Made by a program: the position numbers and the translations under genes | Notes under the pieces: model-generated | Seen by the model: only the letters and a program-made list of their open reading frames with translations | Database searches by the model: none | What the model was told of the DNA's origin: nothing | Assembly: GCA_964640525.1 (NCBI GenBank) | Contig: CAZXGS010000029.1 | Location: 1-37,232, forward strand | Direction: 5' to 3' | Source: SZAS-103 sp964640525 | Lineage (GTDB): Bacteria; Pseudomonadota; Gammaproteobacteria; Xanthomonadales; Xanthomonadaceae | DNA: 37,232 nucleotides | Part shown: piece by piece, positions 23,872 to 33,195 of the stretch | How positions within the stretch are numbered: position 1 is the stretch's first letter | Layout: every line of letters starts with the position of its first letter

Positions 23872-24354
23872 ATGCCGCTGATCGAAGCCCGCCTGCACGC
23901 GCTCGGCCTGAGCCTGCCGCCACCTGCCGCGCCGCCGCCCGGCATCGTGCTGCCGTTCCAGTTCGTGCGCGTGCTTGGCAGGCGCGCATGGATTTCCGGC
24001 CACGGGCCGCAGAGCGCCAGCGGCTGGTTCACCGCACCGCTGGGCAAGCTCGGCCGCGAGGTCACGCTCGACCAGGGTTACGAGGCCGCGCGCCTGACCG
24101 CGCTGTCGATGCTCGGCAGCCTGCAGCGCGCGCTTGGCGACCTCGACCGCATCGCCGCGTGGACGCGCGTGCTGGGCATGGTCAACTCCGCGCCTGGCTT
24201 CAATCGCCAGCCTGCGGTCATCAACGGCTTCTCCGACCTGATCCTGCAGCTGTTCGGCCCCGACGTCGGTGCCCACAGCCGCAGTGCCGTGGGCATGGCC
24301 GAGCTGCCGTTCAACATTCCGGTGGAGATCGAGGGGGAGGTGGAACTGCGTTGA
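23872..24354 (+). CDS. RidA family protein (YjgF endoribonuclease-like subfamily)
   Basis: This 160-residue protein belongs to the YjgF/RidA superfamily, specifically the subgroup with an N-terminal helix and the ending HSRSAVGMAELPFNIPVEIE. Other signatures are AWISGHGPQ, GYEAARLTALSMLGSLQRALGD and VLGMVNSAPGF. RidA proper deaminates reactive enamine intermediates; this subgroup lacks a settled function. A GGAG-like ribosome-binding site lies before the ATG at 23872. It follows the amidohydrolase and ends 27 bases before a convergent methyltransferase gene. Confidence 0.9.
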   Translation: MPLIEARLHALGLSLPPPAAPPPGIVLPFQFVRVLGRRAWISGHGPQSASGWFTAPLGKLGREVTLDQGYEAARLTALSMLGSLQRALGDLDRIAAWTRVLGMVNSAPGFNRQPAVINGFSDLILQLFGPDVGAHSRSAVGMAELPFNIPVEIEGEVELR

Positions 24355-24381
24355 CGCGCCGAAAGCGCGTCGAGCGGCGAC

Positions 24382-24993
24382 CTACTTCGCGCCATCCGCG
24401 CGCCGCGTGAACACGTACACCGTCGCCGGTGGCAGGTTGCGCCATGCGGTCGTGCCCTTGCGCGCCTGCAGGTCGAGCACATCGACCACGTCCTGCGCGA
24501 TCGGTACCGCCGGACCGTAGGTGAACTGCACGAAGCGGCCGCCCGGGCGCAGACACGCGAACGCGGCGGCGACGATGTCGCGCTGCAGCGACTTGGGCAT
24601 CGACAGCATGCCCAGACCGGACACGATCGCATCCACCGGCACGCCATCGTCGAAACCGTGTTCGGCGGTGATGCGGACCAGTTCGCGCGCATCGCCCTGC
24701 ACCACCCGCGCCTGCGGGAACAAGCGCTGCAGGTGCGCGGTGAGGTCGGCGTTGAGCTCGACCACCATCAGGTCACGCGGGTCGATGCCGTGCCTGAGCA
24801 GGGCCGCGGTGAACACGCCGGTGCCACCGCCCAGTTCGATCACGCGACGGGCGGCGGGCGGAAGCTCGGCCATCATCATCCCCGCCAACTGCTGGCCGGA
24901 CGGGGTGATGGAGGCCATCTTGATCGGGTTCTTGAGCCACTGCCGGAAAAAGGTCCAGGCATGGGCGGTCGGCGAGTCGGCGTGGTCGGTCAT
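24382..24993 (-). CDS. Class I SAM-dependent methyltransferase (phospholipid N-methyltransferase-like)
   Basis: This 203-residue protein has an N-terminal WTFFRQWLKNPIKMASITPSG block typical of PmtA-like phospholipid N-methyltransferases and their relatives, followed by the SAM-binding glycine loop VIELGGGTGVFT (about 51-62), acidic VELNAD, and GDAREL. The later motif SGLGMLSMPKSLQ stands where the catalytic region of PmtA lies. It may methylate phosphatidylethanolamine, but the family also includes proteins of unknown substrate. The gene is convergent with the RidA-like gene and separated from rlmKL by about 80 bases. Confidence 0.85.
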   Translation of the reverse strand: MTDHADSPTAHAWTFFRQWLKNPIKMASITPSGQQLAGMMMAELPPAARRVIELGGGTGVFTAALLRHGIDPRDLMVVELNADLTAHLQRLFPQARVVQGDARELVRITAEHGFDDGVPVDAIVSGLGMLSMPKSLQRDIVAAAFACLRPGGRFVQFTYGPAVPIAQDVVDVLDLQARKGTTAWRNLPPATVYVFTRRADGAK

Positions 24994-25074
24994 ACGGTGC
25001 GCATCATGCCCGTTCGCCCGCGGCGATGGTGTTAAAAATTTGCCGGCGGGGCGGACACGACCCGCCGACTATCC

Positions 25075-27213
<2,139 letters not shown>

Positions 27214-27223
27214 CGCAGCGCGC

Positions 27224-27745
27224 TCACAGACCGCGCAGGAAGTCGCCGAAACGCTGCGCGCAGAACGCGACGTGTTCGGCAAGGCGATGGCTGTCGTGCA
27301 CAAGCAGCAGGCGGTCGCGGCGCGAGCGCGCCCAGTCGATCACGCCCTGCGCCGGAATCAGCTCGTCGTCCCAACCGTGGACGATGCAGGTCGGCACCCG
27401 TGCGGCGTCGAGCACGTGCGGATAACCCTCCAGCCACGGCGGCGGCGCCAGCAGGAACAGCCCCGCGCATGGGACTTCCAGCGAGACCCGCGCGCTGACG
27501 AACGCACCCATGCTCGACCCGGCCAGCACCAGCGGCCGCTGCGCGGCGAGCGCACGCTCGCGCAGCCGGGCGATGCGCGCATCGACATCGCCGAAGCGGC
27601 CCTTGCCCTGCGCACGGTCGCAATCCAGATAATCCGGGCGCTCGCTGGTCCAGCCCAGCGCTTCGGCGGCCGCGCCCAGCGCGGTCACCTTGGTCGCCTG
27701 CGGCCCGCTTTCCAGGCCATGCGAAAGGATCGCGTGGCCGATCAT
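27224..27745 (-). CDS. Alpha/beta hydrolase (YqiA/KANL3-like)
   Basis: This small hydrolase of about 173 residues opens with ILSHGLESGPQATKV, the oxyanion-type HG motif. It has the nucleophile elbow GSSMGA, an acid in GWDDELIP and a final His in HDSHRLAEH, so the triad appears complete. Substrate unknown. I chose ATG at 27745, directly before the first conserved strand; an in-frame ATG at 27778 would add 11 residues. It heads the minus-strand operon with rlmKL. The divergent amidase gene starts about 97 bases away. Confidence 0.85.
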   Translation of the reverse strand: MIGHAILSHGLESGPQATKVTALGAAAEALGWTSERPDYLDCDRAQGKGRFGDVDARIARLRERALAAQRPLVLAGSSMGAFVSARVSLEVPCAGLFLLAPPPWLEGYPHVLDAARVPTCIVHGWDDELIPAQGVIDWARSRRDRLLLVHDSHRLAEHVAFCAQRFGDFLRGL

Positions 27746-27841
27746 GCGCACATCGCCGTCGGCACCATCGGCAAGCAAGGCAAACGCGTCATGGCGCGGC
27801 GATCGGATCGGTTGCGGAAGGCCGCGATGCTAGCATGCGGC

Positions 27842-28435
27842 ATGCCCGACGCCGCCGTACCGCCGACCATCCAGCGCTGGCCGCTGCCCTACGAGGATCG
27901 CCTCGATGCGCGCCCGCTGGAGGCGATCGACGGGGTGGTGATCCACTGCACCGAGCTGCCGGATCTGGCAATGGCGCGCGAATACGGCGAGCGCATCCTC
28001 CACCTCGGCTCCGGCACCGGCAACAGCGGTCACTGGTACATCGACCGCGATGGCAGCACGTTCGAATTCGTGTGCCCCGAACGGATCGCCCACCACGTGC
28101 GCGGTTACAACCCGCGCGCGGTCGGGATCGAACTGGTCAACAACGGGCGTTATCCGGACTGGCTGGATTCGCGCCATCAGGCGATGGACGAGCCCTACCC
28201 GCCGGCCCAGATCGATGCCCTGCTGGCCCTGCTGGAGGCGCTGCGGCCACGGCTGCCGAACCTGCGCTGGATCGCCGGGCACGAAGAGCTGGACATCGAG
28301 CGCGTAGCGGCCAGCGACGATCCCGCGCGGACGGTGGCGCGCAAGCGCGACCCCGGGCCGCGGTTCCCTTGGCCGCAGGTGCTGGCGGCGACGGTACTGC
28401 ACCGATGGGTGCCGGTGGCGCCGCAGGAAGCGTGA
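27842..28435 (+). CDS. N-acetylmuramoyl-L-alanine amidase (AmpD-like)
   Basis: This 197-residue Amidase_2 family protein resembles AmpD, which removes the peptide from anhydro-muropeptides during cell-wall recycling. Visible zinc ligands are His35 in VVIHCTE, the His of AGHEELD, and the Asp of KRDPGPRFPW. The central GHWYIDRDG and GYNPRAVGIELVNNG segments are typical. There is no signal peptide, so it is probably cytosolic. ATG at 27842 is used; ATG at 27827 adds five residues (MLACG) and lies in a small palindrome ATGCTAGCAT. AmpD-type enzymes influence beta-lactamase induction in some species, but no ampR/ampC is in the window. Confidence 0.9.
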   Translation: MPDAAVPPTIQRWPLPYEDRLDARPLEAIDGVVIHCTELPDLAMAREYGERILHLGSGTGNSGHWYIDRDGSTFEFVCPERIAHHVRGYNPRAVGIELVNNGRYPDWLDSRHQAMDEPYPPAQIDALLALLEALRPRLPNLRWIAGHEELDIERVAASDDPARTVARKRDPGPRFPWPQVLAATVLHRWVPVAPQEA

Positions 28436-28763
28436 GAGGTTGGCGGTTGTCGTGGATCGGGCGGCACGACCCGTCGCAGCACTTGGCACCCCGAGTCACT
28501 GCGCAAGATGGACGACCCGCTGTGCGGTTGAGGCCCACGTCCTGCTTGCTCCGCGATGACGCGCACGAAGACCCGGATAGCCGCCGCGCGCGAGCCCGTC
28601 TTGCTGGCATCGAAACGGCATGACGCACCGCGATCCGGCGGCCGCCGAGCGTTGCCGAACGGCAGCCTCCTGAGCCAAGCCGCCCGTGCGGTCGGGATGC
28701 GCGATCGCCCGAGCAGCTTGTTCAGCGCAAGCCGGGTTGAGCGCATGGTCAGGCACCCGCCTT
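28436..28763. other. Non-coding or decayed region (about 330 bp)
   Basis: I find no convincing gene in any frame here. The missing 3' part of the truncated HNH-type gene on the other side of the MITE-like element is not recognisable in this stretch either, so it seems to have been lost or to have decayed beyond recognition by eye. Confidence 0.4.
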
Positions 28764-28895
28764 GGGGAAGGTCTGAATAAGCCGTCATTGCGAGGAGCGC
28801 AGCGACGTGGCAATCCAGAAATCTTTGAAAAATCAGAAGCATGGATTGCTTCACTGCGTTCGCAATGACGCCATTCCGACTTATTCAGATGTTCC
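28764..28895. mobile_element. MITE-like element, copy 3, carrying a different inner repeat
   Basis: The ends GGGGAAGGTCTGAATAAG (28764-28781) and, read inwards from the right, GGAACATCTGAATAAG (28895-28880) are terminal inverted repeats of the same type as copies 1 and 2. The interior differs: it holds the TCATTGCGAGGAGCGCAGCG..GGCAATCC / GGATTGCTTC..GCAATGAC inverted repeat also seen at 1-148. The element is about 130 bp with no coding capacity. Its right end lies inside an HNH-type gene. Confidence 0.75.
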
Positions 28896-29123
28896 TAAAG
28901 CACAGACGCCGTTCTGCTTGCCCCACATGAGTGCCTTGAGTTTACTTCTTGCCGCCGTAGTGCGGCGCTCAAGGTAGCCCAACTTTTTTGCAAGCTTGCG
29001 GCGAAGAGCCCACATTAGCCGCGGATCGCCGCCTGAAACTGTTTGAAGCTCCGCTTTGACACGCTCGAACAAGGAAGCAAAAAGCTGCTCGCGTTGTTCT
29101 TTTGTCAGTTGCGGATTGGTCAT
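28881..29123 (-). pseudogene. HNH endonuclease-like gene truncated by MITE-like element
   Basis: The 80-codon frame starts MTNPQLTKEQREQLFASLFE and continues with DPRLMWALRRKLAKKLGYLE and LKALMWGKQNGVCA. This resembles the N-terminal part of small HNH-type proteins, in which GVCA begins a CxxC zinc/HNH motif. After the Cys the frame runs into the element end, and the last codons (GGA ACA TCT GAA TAA) are exactly its terminal repeat, which supplies the stop. The HNH catalytic part is missing. The cytochrome c gene lies only 10 bases upstream on the same strand, so the remnant may still be transcribed. Confidence 0.7.
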
Positions 29124-29133
29124 GTTGTTATGC

Positions 29134-30027
29134 CTAACCCCTGTTCGTGCTCGCCACCGCCGGCAGACCGTGGATGTAAGCCCACAGCGCGTCGATCTCG
29201 GTGTCGCTGAGCTTGGCGAAGGTGCGCCACGGCATGAACGCATTGATTGCGCTGCCGTCGGGCCGTTTGCCGGTGCGCAGGGCGCGGCGGAAGTCGGTGG
29301 CGGTCCATGCGCCCAGGTTGGCCGGGGTGAGGTTCTGCGCGTCGGGAAAGCTCGGAGGCGTGCCCGGCACGTGCTGGCCGGCGAGGTTGACGCCGTGGCA
29401 ACCGGTGCAACTTTGCGCGAGGTACTTGCCGTAAGCGGCGGTGGCCGCCAGCGCCGGGGTGATGCGTGCGCGCGGGGTGTGGTCGAGGGTCGCGGCCGGA
29501 ATCAGCGGGAAACGCCCGAACAGGTAGAGGACGTAGCCGAGTGGGCGGACCGTGGTCGTGCCCGGGTCGTGTGCCGAGGCCGGCAGCGATTGCACATAGG
29601 CGACCAGCGCCGCGGTGTCGGTATCGCCGAGGTCGTGGAAGTCGCCGGCCGGCATGAATCGCAGCGGATGACCGTCGGGCTTGACGCCATGGCGGATCGC
29701 GGCGGCGATTTGATCGCCGCCGATGGCCTTCACCACGCCGCCGGGAGTGATGTTGGGCGCAACGAGGTCGATCACCGGGCCGGCATCGAAGACTTCCTTG
29801 CCGGCGCCGTCGGCGCCGTGGCAATCGGCACAGCCGCGGGTGGCGTACAGATGGGCGCCTCGCGCCAGCGCGGCGGCGTCGCGAACCACCTGCAGCGGCG
29901 GGTCAGCGATGGCGTAAGTTCGCGCCAGTGCCCGCTGCGCCTTCCACCAGCCCAGTGTAACCAACACCAGCGCCGCCAGCACGGCCACGCCCAGCAGCAT
30001 GGCAATCGACTTCAAAACCTTGCGCAT
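29134..30027 (-). CDS. Diheme cytochrome c, membrane-anchored
   Basis: This 297-residue protein has an N-terminal transmembrane anchor (about 8-27) and two c-type heme domains with CADCH (Cys66, Cys69, His70) and CTGCH (Cys207, Cys210, His211). Candidate axial methionines lie in RFMPAGDF (about 125) and AFMPWRTF. It would sit in the periplasm on the inner membrane and pass electrons, as do subunits of alcohol or aldehyde dehydrogenases and other oxidoreductases; no partner dehydrogenase is adjacent. Its promoter and first 14 codons are part of a 137-bp segment that is repeated at 31670-31806. Confidence 0.92.
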   Translation of the reverse strand: MRKVLKSIAMLLGVAVLAALVLVTLGWWKAQRALARTYAIADPPLQVVRDAAALARGAHLYATRGCADCHGADGAGKEVFDAGPVIDLVAPNITPGGVVKAIGGDQIAAAIRHGVKPDGHPLRFMPAGDFHDLGDTDTAALVAYVQSLPASAHDPGTTTVRPLGYVLYLFGRFPLIPAATLDHTPRARITPALAATAAYGKYLAQSCTGCHGVNLAGQHVPGTPPSFPDAQNLTPANLGAWTATDFRRALRTGKRPDGSAINAFMPWRTFAKLSDTEIDALWAYIHGLPAVASTNRG

Positions 30028-30121
30028 GCGATCCCGCGATTCGTCGACGTGACGGCGCCCATCATAGCCATATCACGGGCCGCGGCGACGCGACGAACGA
30101 CAGACGGTCACGTCCAATGCG
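29985..30121. repeat. 137-bp direct repeat, copy A (cytochrome c 5' end and promoter)
   Basis: This segment covers the first 14 codons of the cytochrome c gene, its upstream region and the ATG of the plus-strand methyltransferase gene. It aligns without gaps to 31670-31806; I count about 11 differences by eye (roughly 92 percent identity). The last 39 bases, from GGCCGCGGCGACGCGACGAA onward to AATGCG, are identical. Confidence 0.9.
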
Positions 30122-30852
30122 CGCGCTGATGGCGCTGGAGCGCAGGCCGTTTCCGGGGCTGCTGAAGCCGTTGGTGCGCGCGATCGTGGACTTCGTCGAA
30201 GCCGCGCCGGGCACCGGGCCACTGACGTTCTTGCACATCGGCGCGGGCGGCATGGAACTGGATCGGCAGGTGATTCAGGCCCTGATCACCCACGGCAACA
30301 CCCGGCCCGTGGTCATCGTCGGCATCGACAAGTCCCCGGCCGTGCGCGCGCTGGCGATGGAGAACCTGGCCGGACTGGGATCGGCGGCGAAGGTGGTCGA
30401 GATCGCGGGCGAGCCCGGCGCATGGATGCTCGATGCTTGCGCCGCGATCAGCGGACAGCGGACAGCGGACAGCGGACAGCGGAGCAAGGTACACGGTCGG
30501 CCTGTGCTGCGCGTACGCGCTGGCGCTGGGCGATGCATTCGCGCAAGGCCGCTTCGATCTGGTCTTCCACAGCCTGTTCAAGCACCACCTGCCGGTCACG
30601 GCCAGGGCGGGCTTCGACCAAACCGTGACCTCCGTCGCCCGCAACGTCTTCGAGTACGACGGCTGCCGGAGCTGGTTGTTGATTCTGGGGCCGTACACCC
30701 GGAATGGGTGGCGCGACCCGGTGTTGCTGAACGGCAGCATCCTGTCGGCGCTGCGCTACCCGCGCGGGCGCGTCCTGCGCGGCGCGGACGATGGCTGGAC
30801 GCTGCGCTTCACAAGGATCGGGACCTATCTGCGCGCCCACGTCAACGCGTAG
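30117..30852 (+). pseudogene. SAM-dependent methyltransferase-like gene out of frame at a 7-bp repeat tract (possibly phase-variable)
   Basis: The first part (from ATG 30117) encodes a methyltransferase-like start with LTFLHIGAGGMELDRQV and VVIVGIDKSPAVRALAMENL, ending at ACAAISG. The rest of the protein continues in the +1 frame from GARYTVGLCCAYALALGDAF through FDLVFHSLFKHHLP to the stop at 30852. The two parts are separated by four AGCGGAC units plus AGCGGAG. Removing all four units (28 bases) joins the frames exactly; removing one (leaving 21 bases) also restores the frame with seven extra residues. In the present state the product would be truncated or mistranslated. The ATG lies at the edge of a duplicated promoter segment. 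The substrate is unknown. Confidence 0.8.
30450..30484. repeat. Heptanucleotide tract (AGCGGAC)x4 + AGCGGAG
   Basis: Four perfect 7-base units at 30450-30477 are followed by a one-mismatch unit at 30478-30484. The tract sits inside the methyltransferase-like coding region and changes the frame by 28 bases relative to the repeat-free reading. Seven is not a multiple of three, so gain or loss of single units would switch the downstream frame. Confidence 0.95.
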
Positions 30853-30903
30853 GGAGAGATGGGTCGACCACGAGGCTCAACCCACCCTGCGATCGATTCG
30901 AAC

Positions 30904-30931
30904 GTGTTACGATGCACGCAGACTGTAACAC
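30904..30931. promoter_or_regulatory. Candidate autoregulatory operator of the toxin-antitoxin pair
   Basis: GTGTTAC (30904-30910) and GTAACAC (30925-30931) are perfect 7-base inverted arms with centres 21 bases apart, that is, two helical turns. They lie just before the antitoxin ATG at 30944. Ribbon-helix-helix antitoxins typically bind such spaced sites to repress their own promoter. Confidence 0.65.
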
Positions 30932-30943
30932 AAGGGTATTGCC

Positions 30944-31237
30944 ATGAGCGATGCAACGTTTACCTTCCGGGTGGATGAAGCGTTGAAGGAAAAGTTCGGC
31001 GAAGCGGCGAAAGCGCGCGATCGCACGGGCGCGCAATTGTTGCGTGACTTCATGCGCGCCGTGGTGAGCCAGCAGCAGGATGCCGTCGAATACGATGCAT
31101 GGTTCCGGCGCGAGGTGGAAGCAGCCCTGGCCGAGGCCAACGATCCCGCAACGCAGTGGATTTCCAACGACCGGATGAAGCAGGAGAGTGCGGCTTGGCG
31201 TCACCGCGTGCAGGCCCGCAGCGAGGCCAAGCGTTGA
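30944..31237 (+). CDS. Ribbon-helix-helix antitoxin of a RelE/ParE-type module
   Basis: This 97-residue protein has a CopG/RelB-type ribbon-helix-helix start (FTFRVDEALKEKFGEAAKAR, then TGAQLLRDFMRAVV) for DNA binding and dimerisation. A C-terminal segment (EYDAWFRREVEAALAEAND...WR) would wrap the toxin. An AAGGG ribosome-binding site lies about 8 bases before the ATG, and a perfect dyad precedes it. Its stop codon overlaps the toxin start (TTGA), giving coupled translation and the expected order antitoxin then toxin. Confidence 0.88.
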   Translation: MSDATFTFRVDEALKEKFGEAAKARDRTGAQLLRDFMRAVVSQQQDAVEYDAWFRREVEAALAEANDPATQWISNDRMKQESAAWRHRVQARSEAKR

Positions 31238-31533
31238 GAGTGGTCTGGTTGCCACAGGCGCAGCGGCTGCGATTCGCGCAGTTGGACTACATCGCCGAGC
31301 GCAACCCGCACGCCGCCATGCGTGTGGACGATGAAATCGAACGACAGGCCGACCTGCTGGAAGAACACCCGGACATGGGCCGGGCCGGCCGCGTCAAAGG
31401 CACCCGCGAACTGGTGATCCAGCGCACACCGTTAATTCTCGTGTATCGCGTCCGGCCTCGCATGAAGCGGGTCGAGGTGCTGCGCGTCCTGCACGGCGCG
31501 CAGCGGTGGCCGGATGCCTTGCCTGAGGATTGA
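31234..31533 (+). CDS. RelE/ParE family toxin
   Basis: This 99-residue protein matches the RelE/ParE toxin fold: LRVVWLPQAQRLRFAQLDYIAE at the start, MRVDDEIERQADLLEEHPDMGRAGRV in the middle and the core strand TRELVIQRTPLILVYRV, followed by VEVLRVLHGAQRWP. ParE toxins inhibit DNA gyrase and RelE toxins cleave mRNA on the ribosome; the family members in this subgroup with LHGAQRWP endings are usually called ParE-like. The TTG at 31234, which overlaps the antitoxin stop, gives the conserved N-terminus; GTG at 31240 is an alternative. Confidence 0.88.
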   Translation: MRVVWLPQAQRLRFAQLDYIAERNPHAAMRVDDEIERQADLLEEHPDMGRAGRVKGTRELVIQRTPLILVYRVRPRMKRVEVLRVLHGAQRWPDALPED

Positions 31534-31669
31534 GTGACATCCTGTTGAACGACAAGGATGGGACGCCTGGCGCGGGTGCGGTTGGTTCGCTGCGTCGTGG
31601 CGTTCGCTGGCGTGGCTGGCTCGGTCGCGGCCAGCACGCACTGGAGGTCGTCGGCAAGCATCTTGGCGA

Positions 31670-31712
31670 CCACGCCCAGCAGCGCGGCGATCGAGTTCAG
31701 AACCTTGCGCAT
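31670..31712 (-). pseudogene. Orphan 5' fragment of the diheme cytochrome c gene
   Basis: The frame MRKVLNSIAALLGV matches the start of the intact cytochrome c gene (MRKVLKSIAMLLGV), then loses all similarity. It is the coding portion of copy B of the 137-bp repeat. The rest of the gene is absent here. Confidence 0.8.
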
Positions 31713-31806
31713 TCGATCCCGCGATTCGTCGACGTGTCGACGGCCATCATAGCCAGATCAGGGGCCGCGGCGACGCGACGAACGACAGACGGTCACGTCC
31801 AATGCG
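31670..31806. repeat. 137-bp direct repeat, copy B
   Basis: Ungapped copy of 29985-30121. It ends at the ATG-like AATGCG directly upstream of the thioesterase gene. Between the two copies lie the broken methyltransferase gene and the toxin-antitoxin pair, so the repeat bounds a 1.5-kb block. The stretch from 31534 to 31669 shows no gene. Confidence 0.9.
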
Positions 31807-31831
31807 GGCCATGCCCAACGCGCGCGACCGT

Positions 31832-31837
31832 TATAAT
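31832..31837 (+). promoter_or_regulatory. Perfect -10 box just before the thioesterase gene
   Basis: TATAAT at 31832-31837 lies 6 bases before the chosen ATG at 31844. Transcription would start at or next to the start codon, implying a leaderless or nearly leaderless mRNA. No clear -35 is visible. Confidence 0.5.
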
Positions 31838-31843
31838 CCGCGC

Positions 31844-32737
31844 ATGCCCCATGACACCGACCCCCAAGGCCCCGTCGGCGAGCTGATCGCCCTGCTCTCG
31901 CTCGAACGCCTCGAAGACAACCTGTTCCGCGGCCAGAGCCGCGACATCGGCACCCGCTACGTGTTCGGCGGGCAGGTGCTGGGGCAGGTGTTGTCGGCGG
32001 CGCAGGCGACGGTGGACGATGCGCGCATGGTGCATTCGCTGCACGCCTACTTCCTGCGCGCCGGTGACATCGAGCACCCTATCGTGTACGACGTGGATCG
32101 CACCCGCGACGGCGGCAGCTTCTCGGTGCGCAGGGTCACCGCGATCCAGCACGGGCAACCGATCTTCGTGGTTTCCGCCTCGTTCCAGGAGCACGAACAA
32201 GGCGCCGAGCACCAGTTGCCGATGCCGGTGGTGCCGGCGGCGGAGGATCTCTCGCCGCTGCCGCCGCTGGATCCGCAGGTGCTGGAACGCCTGTCGCCGA
32301 AGATGAAACGCTGGCTCGACCGCGGCGGGCCGTTCGTGTTCCGCCACGTCTATCCGCGCGACGAGCTGAACCCGAGCAAGCGGCCGCCGTTCCAGCAGGT
32401 CTGGTTCAAGCTCGCCGAGCGGATCGGCGACGCGCCCGAACTGCATCACGCGATGCTCGCCTACGCCTCCGACTTCCACCTGATCGGCACCGCGACCTTC
32501 CCACACGGCATCAGCTATTACCAGCCGAACGTGGTGATGGCCAGCCTCGACCACGCGATGTGGTTCCACCGCCCGTTCCGGGTGGACGAATGGCTGCTGT
32601 ATTCGTGCGACAGTCCCACCGCGCAGGGCGCGCGCGGGCTGGCGCGCGGGATGATCTACGACGCCCGCGGCACGCTGGTGGCATCCACCACCCAGGAAGG
32701 CCTGATGCGGATCAAGCCGGTGAAGGAGGTGGCGTAA
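31844..32737 (+). CDS. tesB: Acyl-CoA thioesterase II
   Basis: TesB hydrolyses acyl-CoA esters to free fatty acids and CoA. The 297-residue double-hotdog protein has the family marks LERLEDNLFRGQS, GQVLGQVLSAAQATV, SLHAYFLRAGD, DGGSFSVRRVTAIQHG, and in the C-terminal half YASDFHLIGTA, ASLDHAMWFHRPFR and EWLLYSCDSP. The start at ATG 31844 leaves the normal short N-terminus; an in-frame ATG at 31802 would place translation inside the repeated promoter segment and over the TATAAT box. The next gene starts with a one-base overlap. Confidence 0.95.
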   Translation: MPHDTDPQGPVGELIALLSLERLEDNLFRGQSRDIGTRYVFGGQVLGQVLSAAQATVDDARMVHSLHAYFLRAGDIEHPIVYDVDRTRDGGSFSVRRVTAIQHGQPIFVVSASFQEHEQGAEHQLPMPVVPAAEDLSPLPPLDPQVLERLSPKMKRWLDRGGPFVFRHVYPRDELNPSKRPPFQQVWFKLAERIGDAPELHHAMLAYASDFHLIGTATFPHGISYYQPNVVMASLDHAMWFHRPFRVDEWLLYSCDSPTAQGARGLARGMIYDARGTLVASTTQEGLMRIKPVKEVA

Positions 32738-33162
32738 TGCGCATGGTGTTCTCGTCCCCACGGCTGGAGAACGTCGAGGCGGTGGCGAAGATGCTGACCG
32801 ACGCCGGCATCCAGGTGAAGCTGGTCAACGATCGCTCCTACAAGGGCGGCATGCGCAAGAACTTCAGCTACCGCGACCCGCCGGACGCGGAAGGCAACGC
32901 GCAGGTCTGGGTGATCAAGGCCGAGGACCAGCACACCGCGCGCGCGATGCTGCGCGAGCATGGGCTGTTCGAGTCCACCCGACATGGCTTCGGATTCTCG
33001 CCCGACACAGCCAAGCCGAGTTACCTGCCGGCCTCCGCGCATGCGCCCGGCCCGCGCCAGCGCGACCGCCGCGCGGCCTTGCTGATGCGGCTGCGGCTGG
33101 CGTTGCTGGTGGCGATCGTGTTGATCACGATCCTTGGCGTGCGCGGCGCATTCCACCTGTGA
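32737..33162 (+). CDS. DUF2007-like protein with C-terminal membrane anchor
   Basis: This 141-residue protein has an N-terminal signal-transducing-protein fold of the DUF2007 type (MVFSSPRLENVEAVAKMLTDAGIQVKLVND, later QVWVIKAEDQHTARAMLREHG), a basic linker, and a C-terminal transmembrane helix (LALLVAIVLITILGV). Relatives in Xanthomonas carry the label 'pathogenicity-like protein' without a known mechanism. The ATG overlaps the tesB stop by one base (TAATG) and is preceded by a very strong AAGGAGGT ribosome-binding site, so it is cotranscribed with tesB. Confidence 0.82.
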   Translation: MRMVFSSPRLENVEAVAKMLTDAGIQVKLVNDRSYKGGMRKNFSYRDPPDAEGNAQVWVIKAEDQHTARAMLREHGLFESTRHGFGFSPDTAKPSYLPASAHAPGPRQRDRRAALLMRLRLALLVAIVLITILGVRGAFHL

Positions 33163-33195
33163 ACGCGGCCACGCGCGCCCCCGCTTGCGCGTGGA

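Noticed and set aside
31287..31712. 141-codon minus-strand protein starting MRKVLNSIAALLGV
   Set aside because: Only the first 14 codons are homologous to cytochrome c and they belong to the 137-bp repeat. The remainder is antisense to the toxin gene and intergenic DNA.
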